Notes: a model not told the origin generated them from the letters alone. Shown: positions 23,778 to 35,965, counted from the first letter of the stretch. The stretch is DNA of 64,000 nt from Reticulitermes speratus (GCA_021186555.1 JAJKFL010000042.1:46365480-46429479), one strand, 5' to 3'. A program made the numbers and translations.

Positions 23778-23914
23778 TTACACCAACCAAATGTACATAT
23801 TTATTTAAAGAACATTAAAATATTCTATAAAATGTTAGATAAAAGATAAATAACTAACATTTTATAGAATATTTTAGTGTTCTTTAAATAAATATGTACA
23901 TTTGGTTGGTGTAA
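23778..23914. repeat. Long palindrome, 61-bp arms, 15-nt loop
   Basis: The left arm 23778-23838 (TTACACCAACCAAATGTACA...) is the reverse complement of 23854-23914 with a single mismatch seen by eye. The spacer is ATAAAAGATAAATAA. The arms are AT-rich and non-coding. This could be a MITE with very long inverted ends or a snap-back duplication. Confidence 0.9.
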
Positions 23915-24235
23915 GACGTAATTAATGTTCAAAAATGCACGGTGAAATCAGAATAAAGTTCACAGATGTCAGATTAAGGAACATAACATCTTTCGCGTAA
24001 CAGATTAGACATGCATAAAACATTTTCGTCGTACTACCTGAAAAGAAGCATCCATATGAGACCAAAAAGCAGATGGTATGATAATATTAAAATGAATCTC
24101 ATAAAAACATAGAGTGTAATTTTGTGGATTAGATTCTTCTCTTTGGTGGTACAGGAGAATGATAAACTCTTGTGCACAAGACGACGAAAATTTCGACTCC
24201 ATAAAACGCGTGCAAGTTCTTGAACAGCTTCCCAC

Positions 24236-25290
24236 CCATGTGTGTACGGTGTTCTAATGTGTGTACTTGTATTTACTGTATGTATTTTGTTTTGTATGTG
24301 TATGGGTGTTTTTGTAAGGTGTGGATGTATTTGTAAGGTATGGATGTTTTTGTAAGGTGTGGATGCTTTTGTAAGGAGTGGATGCTTTTGTAAGGTGTGG
24401 ATGTTTTTGTAATGTGTGTACGGTGTTCTAATGTGTGTACTTGTATTTACTCTATGTATTTTGTTTTGTAATTGTGTATAGTTTGTTTTGTATTGTTATT
24501 TTTATGTATATTTATTTGTCCATTTGTATTGTGTGTACTAGTGTAAGGATACTGCCACCGGTGAAAACATTTGTATTGTGTTGTACTAGTGTAAGGACTA
24601 CTGCCACCGGGTGAAAACATTTGTATTGTGTGTACTGTGTAAGGACTACTGCCACCGGTGAAAACATTTGTATTGTGTGTACTAGTGTAAGGACTACTGC
24701 CACGGGTGAAAACATTTGTATTGTGTGTACTAGTGTAAGGACTACTGCCACCGGTGAAAACATTTGTATTGTGTGTACTAGTGTAAGGACTGCTGCCACC
24801 GGGTGAAAACATTTGTATTGTGTGTACTAGTGTAAGGACTACTGCCACCGGGTGAAAACATTTGTATTGTGTGTACTAGTGTAAGGACTACTGCCACCGG
24901 GTGAAAACATTTGTATTGTGTGTACTAGTGTAAGGACTGCTGCCACCGGGTGAAAACATTTGTATTGTGTGTACTAGTGTAAGGACTACTGCCACTGGGT
25001 GAAAACATTTGTATTGTGTGTACTAGTGTAAGGACTGCTGCCACCGGGTGAAAACATTTGTATTGTGTGTACTAGTGTAAGGACTACTGCCACCGGGTGA
25101 AAACATTTGTATTGTGTGTACTAGTGTAAGGACTACTGCCACCGGGTGAAAACATTTGTATTGTGTGTACTAGTGTAAGGACTACTGCCACCGGGTGAAA
25201 ACATTTGTATTGTGTGTACTAGTGTAAGGACTACTGCCACCGGGTGAAACCTCAATTGCAGTAAATAATAATAATATAATAATAATAAAA
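24236..25290 (-). repeat. 49-bp array element, inverted copy (about 15 units)
   Basis: Array 24521-25250 is the reverse complement of the array at 19974-21393. It is bounded on the right by CAATTGCAGTAAATAATAAT, the mirror of the other copy's left flank. On the left (24236-24520), GTGTTCTAATGTGTGTACTT and TGTATTTTGTTTTGTAATTG mirror that copy's right flank. A further 18-bp tandem (TTTTGTAAGGTGTGGATG, about 6 copies) sits at 24310-24418. Confidence 0.93.
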
Positions 25291-25762
25291 TCAGCTGCTG
25301 AAGGAGGCCTCTGTAGTTGATTTAGATTGGTCTAATTAATTATTCAGTCTGCATTGCCTAACAGTACAGTGCAGGAATATGACTGTATAGAAATATATAA
25401 GTAATGCTAGTCTACATCGCGCAGGCGCCTACCATAAATTTAAAACACCAGTTTTACTGTGCCATGTGTTACACTGCAGGGTATGAATGAATAATCCAGT
25501 TCAGTGGTAATGTCGCTCAGAATGCGACGTTGCTACAAGCATCACACAGCGCGTCACTGCAACAGGGTTCTAAGTACACGTCATTTTTATGCACTCGTTC
25601 GATCATATCTGAAGTGGGTGGCATTAGGGACATACTCGTCACGTCAAGTTTCTGTTTACCACAGTTTCCTACACACAGTGATAATGCAAGTACCCGAGTC
25701 CTATGAGCGTCTCAAAAAGGACTCTACTCCACTTTTAAAGACGGGTAGGTAGGTGGGACGCC
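25291..25762. other. Unique sequence
   Basis: An 82-codon plus frame (25504-25752) has no recognised domain. Nothing else seen. Confidence 0.35.
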
Positions 25763-26021
25763 GATCCCAGTGGCCGTGCGGTCTAAGGCGTGGGTCTGCG
25801 GCCGCTCGCTTACTAGGATTGTGGGTTCGAATCCCACCGGGGGCATGGATGTCTGTCTCTTGTGAGTATTGTGTGTTGTCAGGTAGAGGTCTCTGCGACG
25901 GGCTGATCACTCGTCCAGAGGAGTCCTACCGAATGTGGTGTGTCTAAAAAGTGTGATCGTGAAGCGTCGTAAAATGAGGCGGCCTAGGCCCCCAAGGGCT
26001 GTTGAGCCATTGGAAAAAAAA
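25763..26021 (+). repeat. SINE-A, full length
   Basis: Same order of blocks as the copy at 22921: head GATCCCAGTGGCCGTGCGGT, box B GGGTTCGAATCCCACC, body, GGGCTGTTGAGCCATTGG and an A8 tail. Differences are scattered point changes. Confidence 0.93.
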
Positions 26022-27570
26022 GGTGGTTGGGACAGACTTTAATTAAGGATAAATATATTTGATATTTAAAATAAGTTTACATCAACCACGGTTCCGTCAT
26101 ATAAGTTGTTAACAGAAAATTCACGCGCTACTCCACGGCATCTGTAGGTACGATTTCCACAGACACCCTTTCAACTGATCCGTTCGTATATATTACAGTC
26201 CTACATGGATAAAATAAACTCGAAATTTGTCTGAATATTCGCTCTAAGGATTTCTAAATTTCCTAAGAGACAGCTTTATGTTATCGACAGAGCACACACT
26301 GCAATGCCGACCGAAGTATAGGTACCTCTTTACCGTTTGACTGCTTCATAATAACAAACTGCCATCTGGCGTAACTATCACCAACTAATCACTCACTCAC
26401 AGAGTGCATTAAAAATCACGTTTCTTTCATCGCTGTCCTGAGAACCGCAGCTGTCACTGGATTGTCCCGGCGAAACGCAGGGTTTCTATGAGAATAAACT
26501 GCCGTGTTCGGGGAGACGATGAAACAAAGACCCTGTATAATTTAGATGGTAAAATTTTCCGTTCAGATGGTACATTAAGCAAAGTCAACATCTCAGTTCA
26601 TGTATATGCTGATATCGTGGTAAGATGATCAGTGAATGATGAATGGGTAAGAATGTGCAAGGAAGCGGTTACGTTATTCGAAGACACTGAATATTACATC
26701 ACTCATGATAGTCTTGTGGTGGAGATTTGAACCCGGTACTTCCAAAATGGTAATCAGAGTAGCAATTCCTCTACCGTAACATCCCATGATGATCGTGATG
26801 ACTGATAATACAGTTTTTACTGGATTTTCATGAGGAAAGAGGCCGGCTACGATCGTCTTAAAATTCCATCAACCACTAAATTAACCACAGAAAATTAAAA
26901 ATTCCAATTAAGGGCTGTACACGCCAAATGCCGCACGCCATACGCACACCATTCTATTCAGGCACACTGGAAGTTATGTCTAATGACAAAACTCGCAGCT
27001 GTTTGTGTTAGCATCAGTCACGAGTGCCTTAATGACACTTAAACAGCCATAGGTCACTCATGCATTCACATGATGCTTGCTATAAGCGTCGTCGTAATAG
27101 CTAGTATGATATTACGCATTCTGGAAGTGTGGCGCCTTTTATTGCCACCATTGGGCCACACATATCCACACAAGCAGTAACAGACAAAAAAAATGCATCC
27201 TAAAACTTTGCAAGAAGAAAGGCCAATCAGGACGGGGGATCGTAGTGGAAGTAGGAAGCAAGCTTAGAGGGATATAAGGAGGCGAGGTTTTATGCACGAC
27301 GCTACAGAAAGCTATAATGACAGAGCTACTTACGCGAATGAGCGGGCTCGGTTACAGCATTACAAAGCCTGAATTAGCCATGTCTATCGTACAGACACAG
27401 CGAAGACAGCGAGTGCCAAATCACAAAAGTAGAGTGTAAAGGAATATTGTGTATTTTGGTTGAATATCTTCATAAACATAAGTCACAGCTGAAAATATTG
27501 TCGGTATTAAATTGGTAAACTTTATGCTCTGAATATTTACAATGACACAATGCTTTTATTCTATACTCAT
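26022..27570. other. Unique sequence
   Basis: A box B-like phrase in reverse (TTTGAACCCGGTACTTCC, about 26728) is flanked by cloverleaf-like sequence and might be an old tRNA-derived head. No gene recognised. Confidence 0.35.
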
Positions 27571-27850
27571 TCATTCATTCTGCAGTCTGTCTTACGATAG
27601 GTCCACAACCTCTTCCAAAGCGAGTTCTCAACAGAGTGCGATCTGGTGCTTCGAATCTTCTCCTTTCCTTAAGATCATGCAATAGCTGCTTACCTCGCCT
27701 TCCTCGTCTTCTCTTCACCTATATATTTCCTTCAATCACGTGTTTCAGAAGGCAGTTTCTACGCAAGATGTGACCAATCCAGTTAGCCTTCCTTCTTTTT
27801 ATTGTATGTACGATATTCCTTTTCCTCCCTGAGTCTATATAACCTCATCT
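27571..27850 (-). pseudogene. LINE 3' fragment, decayed
   Basis: On the minus strand blocks match the LINE at 18863: AAGGCTAACTGGATTGGTCA, AGAAACTGCCTTCTGAAACA, GTGATTGAAGGAAA, CTCGCTTTGGAAGAGGTTGT, CAGACTGCAGAATGAATGAA. Internal deletions remove part of the GRRGRRRK region. The (AATG)n tail is again at the 3' end. Confidence 0.8.
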
Positions 27851-28210
27851 TTCACATGATTCTTCACACAAAAATTCATTTTTCCGCCAGATGTACTGTG
27901 ACATTAATGTGAAATACAGAGTATGATATACGAAATATCTGGCTGTATATGTTTTAACATAAACGAGTTTAAATCTACCTAAATCGTTACCACGTGTGAC
28001 TACACGTGGTAAACGATTTCCCATAAAATTATAAAATTACAATGTTTGTTCTGTTACAGCAAATGCGTGCTTCTCATGGTATATGAAGCCATTATAATAT
28101 TCCATATTACCCACAAGAATGAAAACAATAAGTTCCGTCCGCTCTAAATACCATAACTGGACTGGATGCAAAATCCTGATGCCTTTACATAACCTTATAT
28201 ACATTCGGTA
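27851..28210. other. Unique sequence with a small palindrome
   Basis: At about 27985-28020, TCGTTACCACGTGTGACTACACGTGGTAAACGA forms a short inverted repeat (TTACCACGTG/CACGTGGTAA). Nothing else recognised. Confidence 0.45.
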
Positions 28211-28648
28211 TTATCCACAGCGCTGACCTCGGTGGACTAGTGGTTAGCGTGCTCGCCACTGGACCCAAGGTTCGCGGGTTCGATCCCGGCCGAGGTCGAT
28301 GGATTGTAAGGGTGATAAAAATACGTAGCACCACTTCCTTCGGAGGGGAAGTAAAGCCGTCGGTCCCATGTCGTAGATTTACGCATGTAAAAGAACCTTA
28401 CGGGCATGAATAAAGATGTTGCGTAAGTCAAATTGCCTCCATTTCTCACCCAAGTCTCCTGACTGCCTGCCAGATGGCTCTGCCGACACATCAGGATCGA
28501 TAGAACACTAGCGCGGCCAGTTGACCAGTCACCAACTGCCATGAATGCGCACGACTTAGTAACCTCGAAAAGAGGAGGCAAGAGGAGACCCGGCCATACA
28601 GGGCTGTTGAGCCATGGTTATTATATTATTATTATTATCCACAGCGCT
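28211..28648 (+). repeat. SINE-C, full copy with 14-bp target-site duplication
   Basis: The head starts at 28225 (GACCTCGGTGGACTAGTGGT) with box B GGGTTCGATCCCGG. Body blocks are as at 16151, with a tail of (ATT)n. TTATCCACAGCGCT occurs at 28211-28224 and exactly again at 28635-28648. The 114-codon antisense frame inside is incidental. Confidence 0.95.
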
Positions 28649-29502
28649 ACGCCGCCCAGCAGATTAGAAAAAACGTGACATTCATTACTGCCGCGCTTAA
28701 CATCTGATTTCCCTCTATAAATAAAACATAATTCTTAACGTTAAAGTACATGTATATGCTAGTAAATTTAAAAGCTATCCGTATAAGTTCTTGTGGTAAG
28801 CATATGCACCGCCAGGTTTACCTTTAAGACACTCCGCATTTTACCCACAGAGTGCACTGATGTCTTCCATATAATCCTCACAACGAACAACTAGTTTTTC
28901 CTTGAACAGCATCCAACGATGTATTTCTAATAAAAACACGATGTGTTCTCTATGAGGTAAAAACAAAATTTTTTGTAATATATATAATGTGAATTAACGT
29001 TAGTCTTCGAAGGGCAAATACTCTGACCCTCACACTGAATGTAATTCCGGTGTGCACGCACAAAACACTAGGATAAGGTCCACCCTTAGAGCCAAATCAG
29101 CACGCCGACTTCCCAGTAGAATTATGCCATGACCGTCATTGCTTGGGGGAGTGACGGAAGTTTCCTACCCTCTGTGTGTGAAGCAGACAGGGATAACTAT
29201 GTCTCCCTCCCGCCCCGAACGAATTTGGCGGTGCCTGCAGAATGTGGGTTAAATCCGCACTTTGAATTCAACGTGGAACAAAACTGTCTGTTACAGAGGT
29301 ACAGCAAAGGCTGTAGAGTTTATTGCATTCGCTGCAGTTCTATCGCAAAAAACGCTCATTGTGAACAGAATCTGCAAATTTGTGATTCTCAGTGCAATGT
29401 CTGATATTTCGGACTGTCCATGAACGACATAACTCAGTAGGTGTAGCGACACTGCGGACAGGATTTGTCCGATATTTTTTCAACATATAAATACAGTCCA
29501 AC
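28649..29502. other. Unique sequence
   Basis: A 91-codon plus frame (29129-29404) contains a CRVYCIRCSS stretch that loosely recalls the peptide of the 114-bp unit, but no domain. No gene called. Confidence 0.35.
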
Positions 29503-29684
29503 TCAATATAGTCTTCTCGGGCGCACAGCCGCGTCAATTCGTTTGAATACAACGTTTCGGGGACTAGCTCCGTCCCCATCCTCAGGCAAAATCAGTTTTG
29601 CCTGAGGATGGGGACGGAGCTAGTCCCCGAAACGTTGTATTCAAAAGAATTGACGCGGCTGTGCGCCCGAGAAGACTATATTGA
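29503..29684. repeat. Near-perfect palindrome with GAAACG stem-loops, 89-bp arms
   Basis: Arms 29503-29591 and 29596-29684 are reverse complements with one mismatch seen by eye, separated by TCAG. On each strand the arm reads CCTGAGGATGGGGACGGAGC, TAGTCCCC, GAAACG. That is a CTGAGGA...GAAAC layout with a GGGGAC/GTCCCC stem. The tiny spacer and near identity suggest a recent inverted duplication. Confidence 0.93.
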
Positions 29685-29717
29685 ATCATGTCGCCGCGAA
29701 AGTTTTAAAACTTATAA

Positions 29718-29891
29718 CAGTCCAACTCGATTATAACGTCATGAAAGGGACTGAACACTTTGTGTCGTTATAAACGAGAGTCGTTATAACCGAGGAGATT
29801 GATGTTATGGTTAACAGTGAGGAATTAATTGGTACCACAGAATATATGACGTTATAGGCGAGGTCGATGTCGTTATGAACGAGTTCGACTG
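29718..29891. mobile_element. Pogo/Tigger-like MITE (copy 2)
   Basis: Same ends as the copy at 3962 (CAGTCCAACTCGATTATAAC left, complement of CAGTCGAACTCGTTCATAAC right). The same interior is present (GTTATGGTTAACAGTGAGGA, GGTACCACAGAATATATGAC). The 16-bp block is not expanded. TA follows at the right; the left flank is AA, one change from TA. Confidence 0.7.
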
Positions 29892-29914
29892 TAATCTAAG
29901 GACTGAGGTTTTCG

Positions 29915-30013
29915 GTCCTCTGTGATGTTACGCCATGAAGTTAGCTTGCTTCCGACGTTTCGAAGGATACTCAGGATGTTGACCAACTTACACGGCGTAA
30001 CATTACAGAGGAC
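29915..30013. repeat. Small fold-back with GAAACGTC motif
   Basis: 20-bp arms (29915-29934 and 29994-30013, GTCCTCTGTGATGTTACGCC and its complement, one mismatch) enclose a minus-strand CCTGAGTATCCTTCGAAACG. It has the same layout as the other fold-backs but no close sequence identity. Confidence 0.6.
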
Positions 30014-30374
30014 AGTTATACTCAATATAAAAGCTCTGGGACCTCCAATTTCACAGTGTAAAGACTGATATTTCAAGTTGTTACGGAGATGAATGTAGTG
30101 TTGTAGATAGATACAAGCTTTTCGAAAAAAAAAATGCGGTCTTCATTTCGATATATGAGGAATGAAGAGCGAATAAAATATGCTTTTTGTATCTTCATAC
30201 TTCTGTTATTCGGTAGAGCATAAATTTCACAAATATTTAAGCATTCAGTCCTGAAGATGGAGGCAGAAGTTTCCTGTTTACGTTGGTGCGTATCTACATG
30301 GAGTCACATGCCACTTGTCAGTCATCTTAATCTAAGCATTATAACCTACTTACGCACAAACTTTATGTGATTCG

Positions 30375-30780
30375 ATATGTACCAACAGGTTTAACACTCA
30401 ACAATTCCACGTTCTGCCCACACAGTGTATTTATGTGTTTTGTGTGGATCTCAGAACAAACAGCGATTATTTCACTGTACAGCATTAACTGACTGGTTTG
30501 TATAACTGAGACGGAGTGTGTTTACTGCGCGGTACGGACTGTATTTATGTGTTTTGTGTGGATCTCAGAACAAACAGCGATTATTTCACTGTACAACATT
30601 AACTGACTGGTTTGTATAACTGAGACGGAGTGTGTTTACTGCGCGGTACGGACTGTATTTATGTGTTTTGTGTGGATCTCAGAACAAACAGCGATTATTT
30701 CACTGTACAGCATTAACTGACTGGTTTGTATAACTGAGACGGAGTGTGTTTACTGCGCGGTACGGACTGTATTTATGTAC
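30375..30780 (+). repeat. 114-bp repeat, about 3 units, left-truncated element
   Basis: It begins with ATATGTACCAACAGGTTTAA and TTCTGCCCACACAGTGTATT, the 5' region of the TTAA MITE without its terminal TTAACCC. It continues into about three 114-bp units (ATGTGTTTTGTGTGGATCTC, AGAACAAACAGCGATTATTT, CACTGTACAGCATTAACTGA, CTGGTTTGTATAACTGAGAC, GGAGTGTGTTTACTGCGCGG, TACG). The next complete element starts at 30789. Confidence 0.85.
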
Positions 30781-30788
30781 AATGTATA

Positions 30789-31145
30789 TTAACACTTTAA
30801 AGCCCAGTGGTTACTATATGTAACACCATGTTTAACATTCAACAATTCTACGTTCTGCCCACACAGTGTATTTATGTGTTTTGTGTGGATCTCAGAACAA
30901 ACAGCGATTATTTCACTGTACAGCATTAACTGACTGGTTTGTATAACTGAGACGGAGTGTGTTTACTGCGCGGTACGGACTGTATTTATGTGTTTTGTGT
31001 GGATCTCAGAACAAACAGCGATTATTTCACTGTACAACATTAACTGACTGGTTTGTATAACTGAGATGAGAAGTGTATTTACTGCGCGGTACGAACTGGG
31101 TCTTTAAATATAATTCAGCTTAATCTTAGTGTTTTAAAGAGTTAA
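30789..31145 (+). mobile_element. TTAA-flanked MITE with two internal 114-bp units
   Basis: TTAA (30789-30792) is followed by CACTTTAAAGCCCAG. The 3' end is GTTTTAAAGAG followed by TTAA (31142-31145). TTAA duplication and CCYTTNAAG-type ends are hallmarks of piggyBac-like elements. No transposase is present. The interior carries two 114-bp units and then the unique 3' segment GAACTGGGTCTTTAAATATA. Confidence 0.75.
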
Positions 31146-31721
31146 AGCGCCCTCACGGATGCACAGTAAAGCGCAAGCAGTATAAAAACAAGCTCAGATT
31201 CCTTTCAGTTGACTTGGCGCCAGTTGCAAAGAGTGAAGAACTCGATCATTAAATAAACCTTTGACATCCATCGCCATCTTACACCTTGTAATTACACAGT
31301 ACTGCCCGACCCTTATAAACATGAACACCCTTGACAGTTTCGTCGTTATTCTTGACTCCTTACCGGTCGAACACCAGCGTCAACCTGCAGAGTAGCTCAA
31401 CGCTACCGCCCCCGGATTGCACTCGAGAGGCGCCGTTTCTGAATAAGTACCTGACCGGAATTGCTTTCCAGCCCTTCAGGTTGAATGCCAAAATATAATG
31501 ACCGGTCGCCAATTTGTCCTCCGCTATTATCCATAATGAATTTCACTCCATTAACTAAACTCTCCAAACCAAAGAGCATCTAAAACAATCATGACTGTGT
31601 TACACAAAATCATGACCACATATTACGATGATAATAACCGTGTTATTATTAACACTCGTACAATGACAGTCATCGCCGTAAACTAATCATCATGTAAAGA
31701 CGATCAATTCGTCCTGTCCAC
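31146..31721. other. Unique sequence
   Basis: TATAAAAAC at about 31178 and ATTAAATAAAC at about 31249 look like a promoter box and a polyadenylation signal. Without a gene or terminal repeats I make no call. Confidence 0.3.
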
Positions 31722-31956
31722 GCCATGAAGGCATACAGGGGGAGCAGACATATAGCTCCACTCATTCTTAATCTCGGTCACGGCCACTTTACCCCTGCGA
31801 ACGGACAGGGGTACGAATTCAGTGTGAGTCTGGGTGGGCCCCAGAGCCGGTCTGGACGTTGTAAAGGAAAAAACATTCTCTCCCTTGCTGGAATATGAAC
31901 TCTGGACGATCCAGCCCGTAGCTAGTCACGACACCTACTGAGCTATCCCGGTTCCC
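31722..31956 (-). repeat. SINE-B, divergent
   Basis: On the minus strand: GGGATAGCTCAGTAGGTGTC, GCTACGGGCTGGATCGTCC, a degenerate box B, then GACCGGCTCTGGGGCCCACC, AGGGGTAAAGTGGCCGTGAC and GAATGAGTGGAGCTATATGT. The order is that of SINE-B but divergence is clearly higher than at 42843. Confidence 0.8.
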
Positions 31957-33545
31957 AAATAATCGTAACGGCTATAATCATAATACTCGTAATAATCGTC
32001 ATATCATAATTATCATCGTTGTACCATAATCTTCCCTATCATAATTATCATCGCCATATAACCATTATCATCGCCATATCATAATCATTAACATCGTCTT
32101 GCCATAATCTTCCCTTATCATAATAATCATCGCCATATCATAATAATTATCATCGTCTTGCCATAAACTTCACATATCATAATAACCATCGCCATATAAC
32201 CATTATCATCGTCTTGCCATAAACTTCACATATCATAATAACCATCGCCATATAACCATTATCATCGTCTTGCCATAAACTTCACATATCATAATAACCA
32301 TCGCCATATAACCATTATCATCGTCTTGCCATAAACTTCACATATCATAATAACCATCGCCATATAACCATTAACAATGTCTTGCCATAAACTTCACATA
32401 TCATAATAACCATCGCCATATAACCACTATCATCGTCTTGCCATAAACTTCACATATCATAATAACCATCGCCATATAACAATTATCATCGTCTTGCCAT
32501 AAACTTTACATATAATAACCATCGTCATATAACCATTATCATCGTCTTGCCATAAACTTTACATATCATAATAACCATCGCCATATAACCATTATTATCG
32601 TCTTGCCATAAACTTCACATATCATAATAACCATCGCCATATAACCATTATCATCCTCTTGCCATAAACTTTACATATCATAATAACCATCGCCATATAA
32701 CCATTATCATCCTCTTGCCATAAACTTTACATATCATAATAACCATCGCCATATAACCATTATCATCCTCTTGCCATAAACTTCACATATCATAATAACC
32801 ATCGCCATATAACCATTATCAGTGTCTTGCCATAAACTTCACATATCATAATAACCATCGCCATATAACCATTATCATCCTCTTGCCATAAACTTTACAT
32901 ATCATAATAACCATCGCCATATAACCATTATCATCGTCTTGTCATAAACTTTACATATCATAATAACCATCGCCATATAACCATTATCATCGTCTTGCCA
33001 TAATCTTCCCCTATCATAATAATCATAGCCATATCATAATAATTATCATCGTCTTGCCATAAAATTCACATATCATAATAACCATCGCCATATAACCATT
33101 ATCATCGTCTTGCCATAAACTTTACATATCATAATAACCATCGCCATATAACCATTATCATCATCTTGCCATAATCTTCCCCTATCATAATAATCATAGC
33201 CATATCATAATAATTATCATCGTCTTGCCATAAACTTCACATATCATAATAACCATCGCCATATAACCATTATCATCGTCTTGCCATAATCTTCACATAT
33301 AATAACCATCGCCATATAACAATTATCATCGTCTTGCCATAAACTTCATATATCATAATAACCATCGCCATATAACCATTATCATCGTCTTGCCATAAAC
33401 TTCACATATCACAATAACCATCGCCATATAACCATTATCATCGTCTTGCCATAAACTTCACATATCATAATAACCATCGCCATATAACCATTATCATCTT
33501 CTTGCCATAAACTTCCCATACCATAATAACCATCACCATACCAAA
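31957..33545. repeat. 56-bp minisatellite, about 26 copies, with related short motifs
   Basis: The unit is CATATCATAATAACCATCGC, CATATAACCATTATCATCGT, CTTGCCATAAACTTCA. Before 32160, and at 33000-33060 and 33170-33240, it alternates with a longer variant containing AATCTTCCCCTATCATAATA. The unit itself looks built from ATCATAAT-like triplet-rich words, as in the flanks at 31957-32040. Confidence 0.93.
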
Positions 33546-34406
33546 ATCATTATCATAGTCTTCACAATGAGTAATAGCCTTGTCGCTCTCCAACACACAA
33601 TGGGCTCCAATTCGAACCGCGATAGCTGTACTCCAAATCCTAGCTAATGGTGTCTGTCTGTCCTCTGTGCTTGCACCTACATTCCCTGACATTACATTGA
33701 AATAGCGCACAGCGACTTCGTCCATATCTTGATTTGTCATTCATAACATTCATCATCCCACGCTACGTACCTAATGCAATTCAAAAAGCGTCGTTAAATA
33801 AACCAAGAACCAAACCACCATCGTTATGCCTACTAAACAGAACAGTCTATTTGCATCTCATAAAAGCCTTCCTGTTAAAACTCGCCAGGCAATGTAACAC
33901 GATGTGACACTCCCACACATTTCATATTTATAACATGACACAATACATAACATTACAGTGTGTTTATTTTCTTAAATTAGCTGCAGTTTATGTCAGTGCT
34001 GTGGACACCGTGATGATGTTAAACACAGCAGGTCGCTGTCAGCAACAGTGCTCTAACTGACAAAAGTCTAAGCGAAAATTATAATTTGTTTCACCTTTTC
34101 CTTTATCGGGGAAAATATTTTAGCATTGTCTGTACCACAGGACTCAACGTCTTCAGCCATACACCTGTGGGAACCAAGAACTGGGTCGTCTGCACAGCAG
34201 ACGAAATATAATTTACTTGGTGAATTTTGTGATCGGTAGATGGAAACCGACGTTTCGGAGGAACTTGCTCCCTCTATCCGGTTAGAACCACTCGTCTATT
34301 CTGAAAACTGGGGCATATCCACCAAACAATCTACTCAGTATTACGTCCCAAAAGATGGTAATATACACATTTACCCTTCTGAAAATTTCCTTACTTGCGC
34401 GCTGTT
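33546..34406. other. Unique sequence; possible SINE tail
   Basis: GCGTCGTTAAATAAACCAAG at about 33790 resembles a 3' tail common to some invertebrate SINEs, but I cannot define a full element. At 34250-34285 the minus strand reads GGATAGAGGGAGCAAGTTCC, TCCGAAACGTC, another member of the stem-loop theme. Confidence 0.35.
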
Positions 34407-34644
34407 TTAACCTTTTAAAGCCTAGCGGTTATTTTACTTACCACCAGGTGTAATGTCCAAACATTCTACAGGGTGTTTGCATTGCGTTTATGTGTTTTGT
34501 ATAGATTTCAAAAAAAAAACAGTGAGTTCTGCCTTATACGACATTAACAGATTGCTTCTCTATAACAGAGATGGAGTTTGTTTACTGCGCGGTACGAACT
34601 GAGTCCTTATATAAAACAGACACGTTTCGCCTTTAAAGGGTTAA
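34407..34644 (+). mobile_element. TTAA-flanked MITE with a single internal unit
   Basis: TTAA (34407-34410), CCTTTTAAAGCCTAGCGG, then TACTTACCACCAGGTGTAAT, one divergent copy of the 114-bp segment (TTTACTGCGCGGTACGAACT), and GCCTTTAAAGGG followed by TTAA (34641-34644). This is the simplest form of the family, and probably closest to the ancestral organisation. Confidence 0.75.
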
Positions 34645-35965
34645 CGCACGTGGCCACTGTACACATTGGCAAGAGTAGGCCTACGGGGTTAAGTTCACGT
34701 GAATGTTCTCTATTGGGTCCGTGGTAGGAAATGGACATACATTTCTATATTATGCTAGATATAGAGGAGATTTTTTTTACAAAGATGACAATTTTATTTT
34801 ATCATAAAGAAGTGAGTTACGTTTCCATTTTCGTTTTATCTTTCTCATTTCTTTCGTATTTGACAACTGTTCTGCAAATGTTGCCTAAAACAGTCTTATC
34901 CCAACTCCTTCCTCCTTGAAGCATATCCTAAATACCTTGAGCTCTTAAGAGAAGCAGCATAAAGTGTCGAAACTCTTCATTCGCCGCGCGTTTTCATAGA
35001 CGCAAATCTTCATGGAAATAGTTACACGTAAATTTGATACCAAACCAACGAAGCATATACAAGTGAAGAAAAACAGCATTCAAACTGTTCCCTTTGAATG
35101 TATGAAACAAGAAATATTGGGAATGGGATAAATACGATAACATGAATTATTGAATGTCGTATTCTATTAGACGATGAAAGATTAGAAACTTGGCGTGAGG
35201 GAATATTTCAAACTCTAGGCATTAAAGAAGAAGTATCTATCTAATTCAATCAACTGTCAATGTCAACTTTGAACACGGATGTCTGCGATATAAGTAGGAA
35301 CGTAGTAAGTAAGACGAATGTTTAAGAACTCGTTCTTTGAAACATTACTTTTGAAGAACGATAGATGTAATCAAAATGGAAGTAGCCTACAAATTTCCTT
35401 CTTGCATGCTATGACACGAGTTCAACTCGATTGATACAACTCAAACGCAACTTATAAAACGAAAGACACGAAAGTTGAAACTCAGTGCGCCTATAAAATA
35501 TTAACTTTTTATATTTAAACAGAAATACAGAGCGTCGAGGCTATGGACTTGTATTCAGCAGGTGCCTGATTCGAATCTCTGACGGTTCATCAGCTAACCC
35601 GATCTGTTCATGGTCTTCCACAGTCCCTCCTGACAAATGCCCGCACAGTACCTCTATTAGTACACACCCGATCATCATTCATGTATCATCCTGACACTAC
35701 ACCACACAGTCTTAATCACAGAGTCATAAAACATACCACAAACAAACAAAACTATCTACGTTGTCCTAACTAAAGCTGTAAGACATCTGCTACCTTCAAT
35801 TTCACGATGATGTCGCAGGTTACAGTGAACAGCTGTAAATTTACAGCACGTTGCAGCACGTCACATTACCAACAAAATATTCTTCAAGGAATTAAGTCTT
35901 CAAAGACTTAAGACACTTCTAATTTGAATGAATTCCAAAAGGTTCTAACGACGGTATGTAACATC
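34645..35965. other. Unique sequence
   Basis: A possible degenerate tRNA-like head lies at about 35530-35600 (GTGCCTGATTCGAATCTCTG). No gene recognised. Confidence 0.35.

Noticed and set aside
31170-31260. A promoter/polyadenylation pair suggesting a terminal repeat of a retroelement
   Set aside because: Only two short motifs, with no paired repeat elsewhere in the window, no primer site and no coding region.
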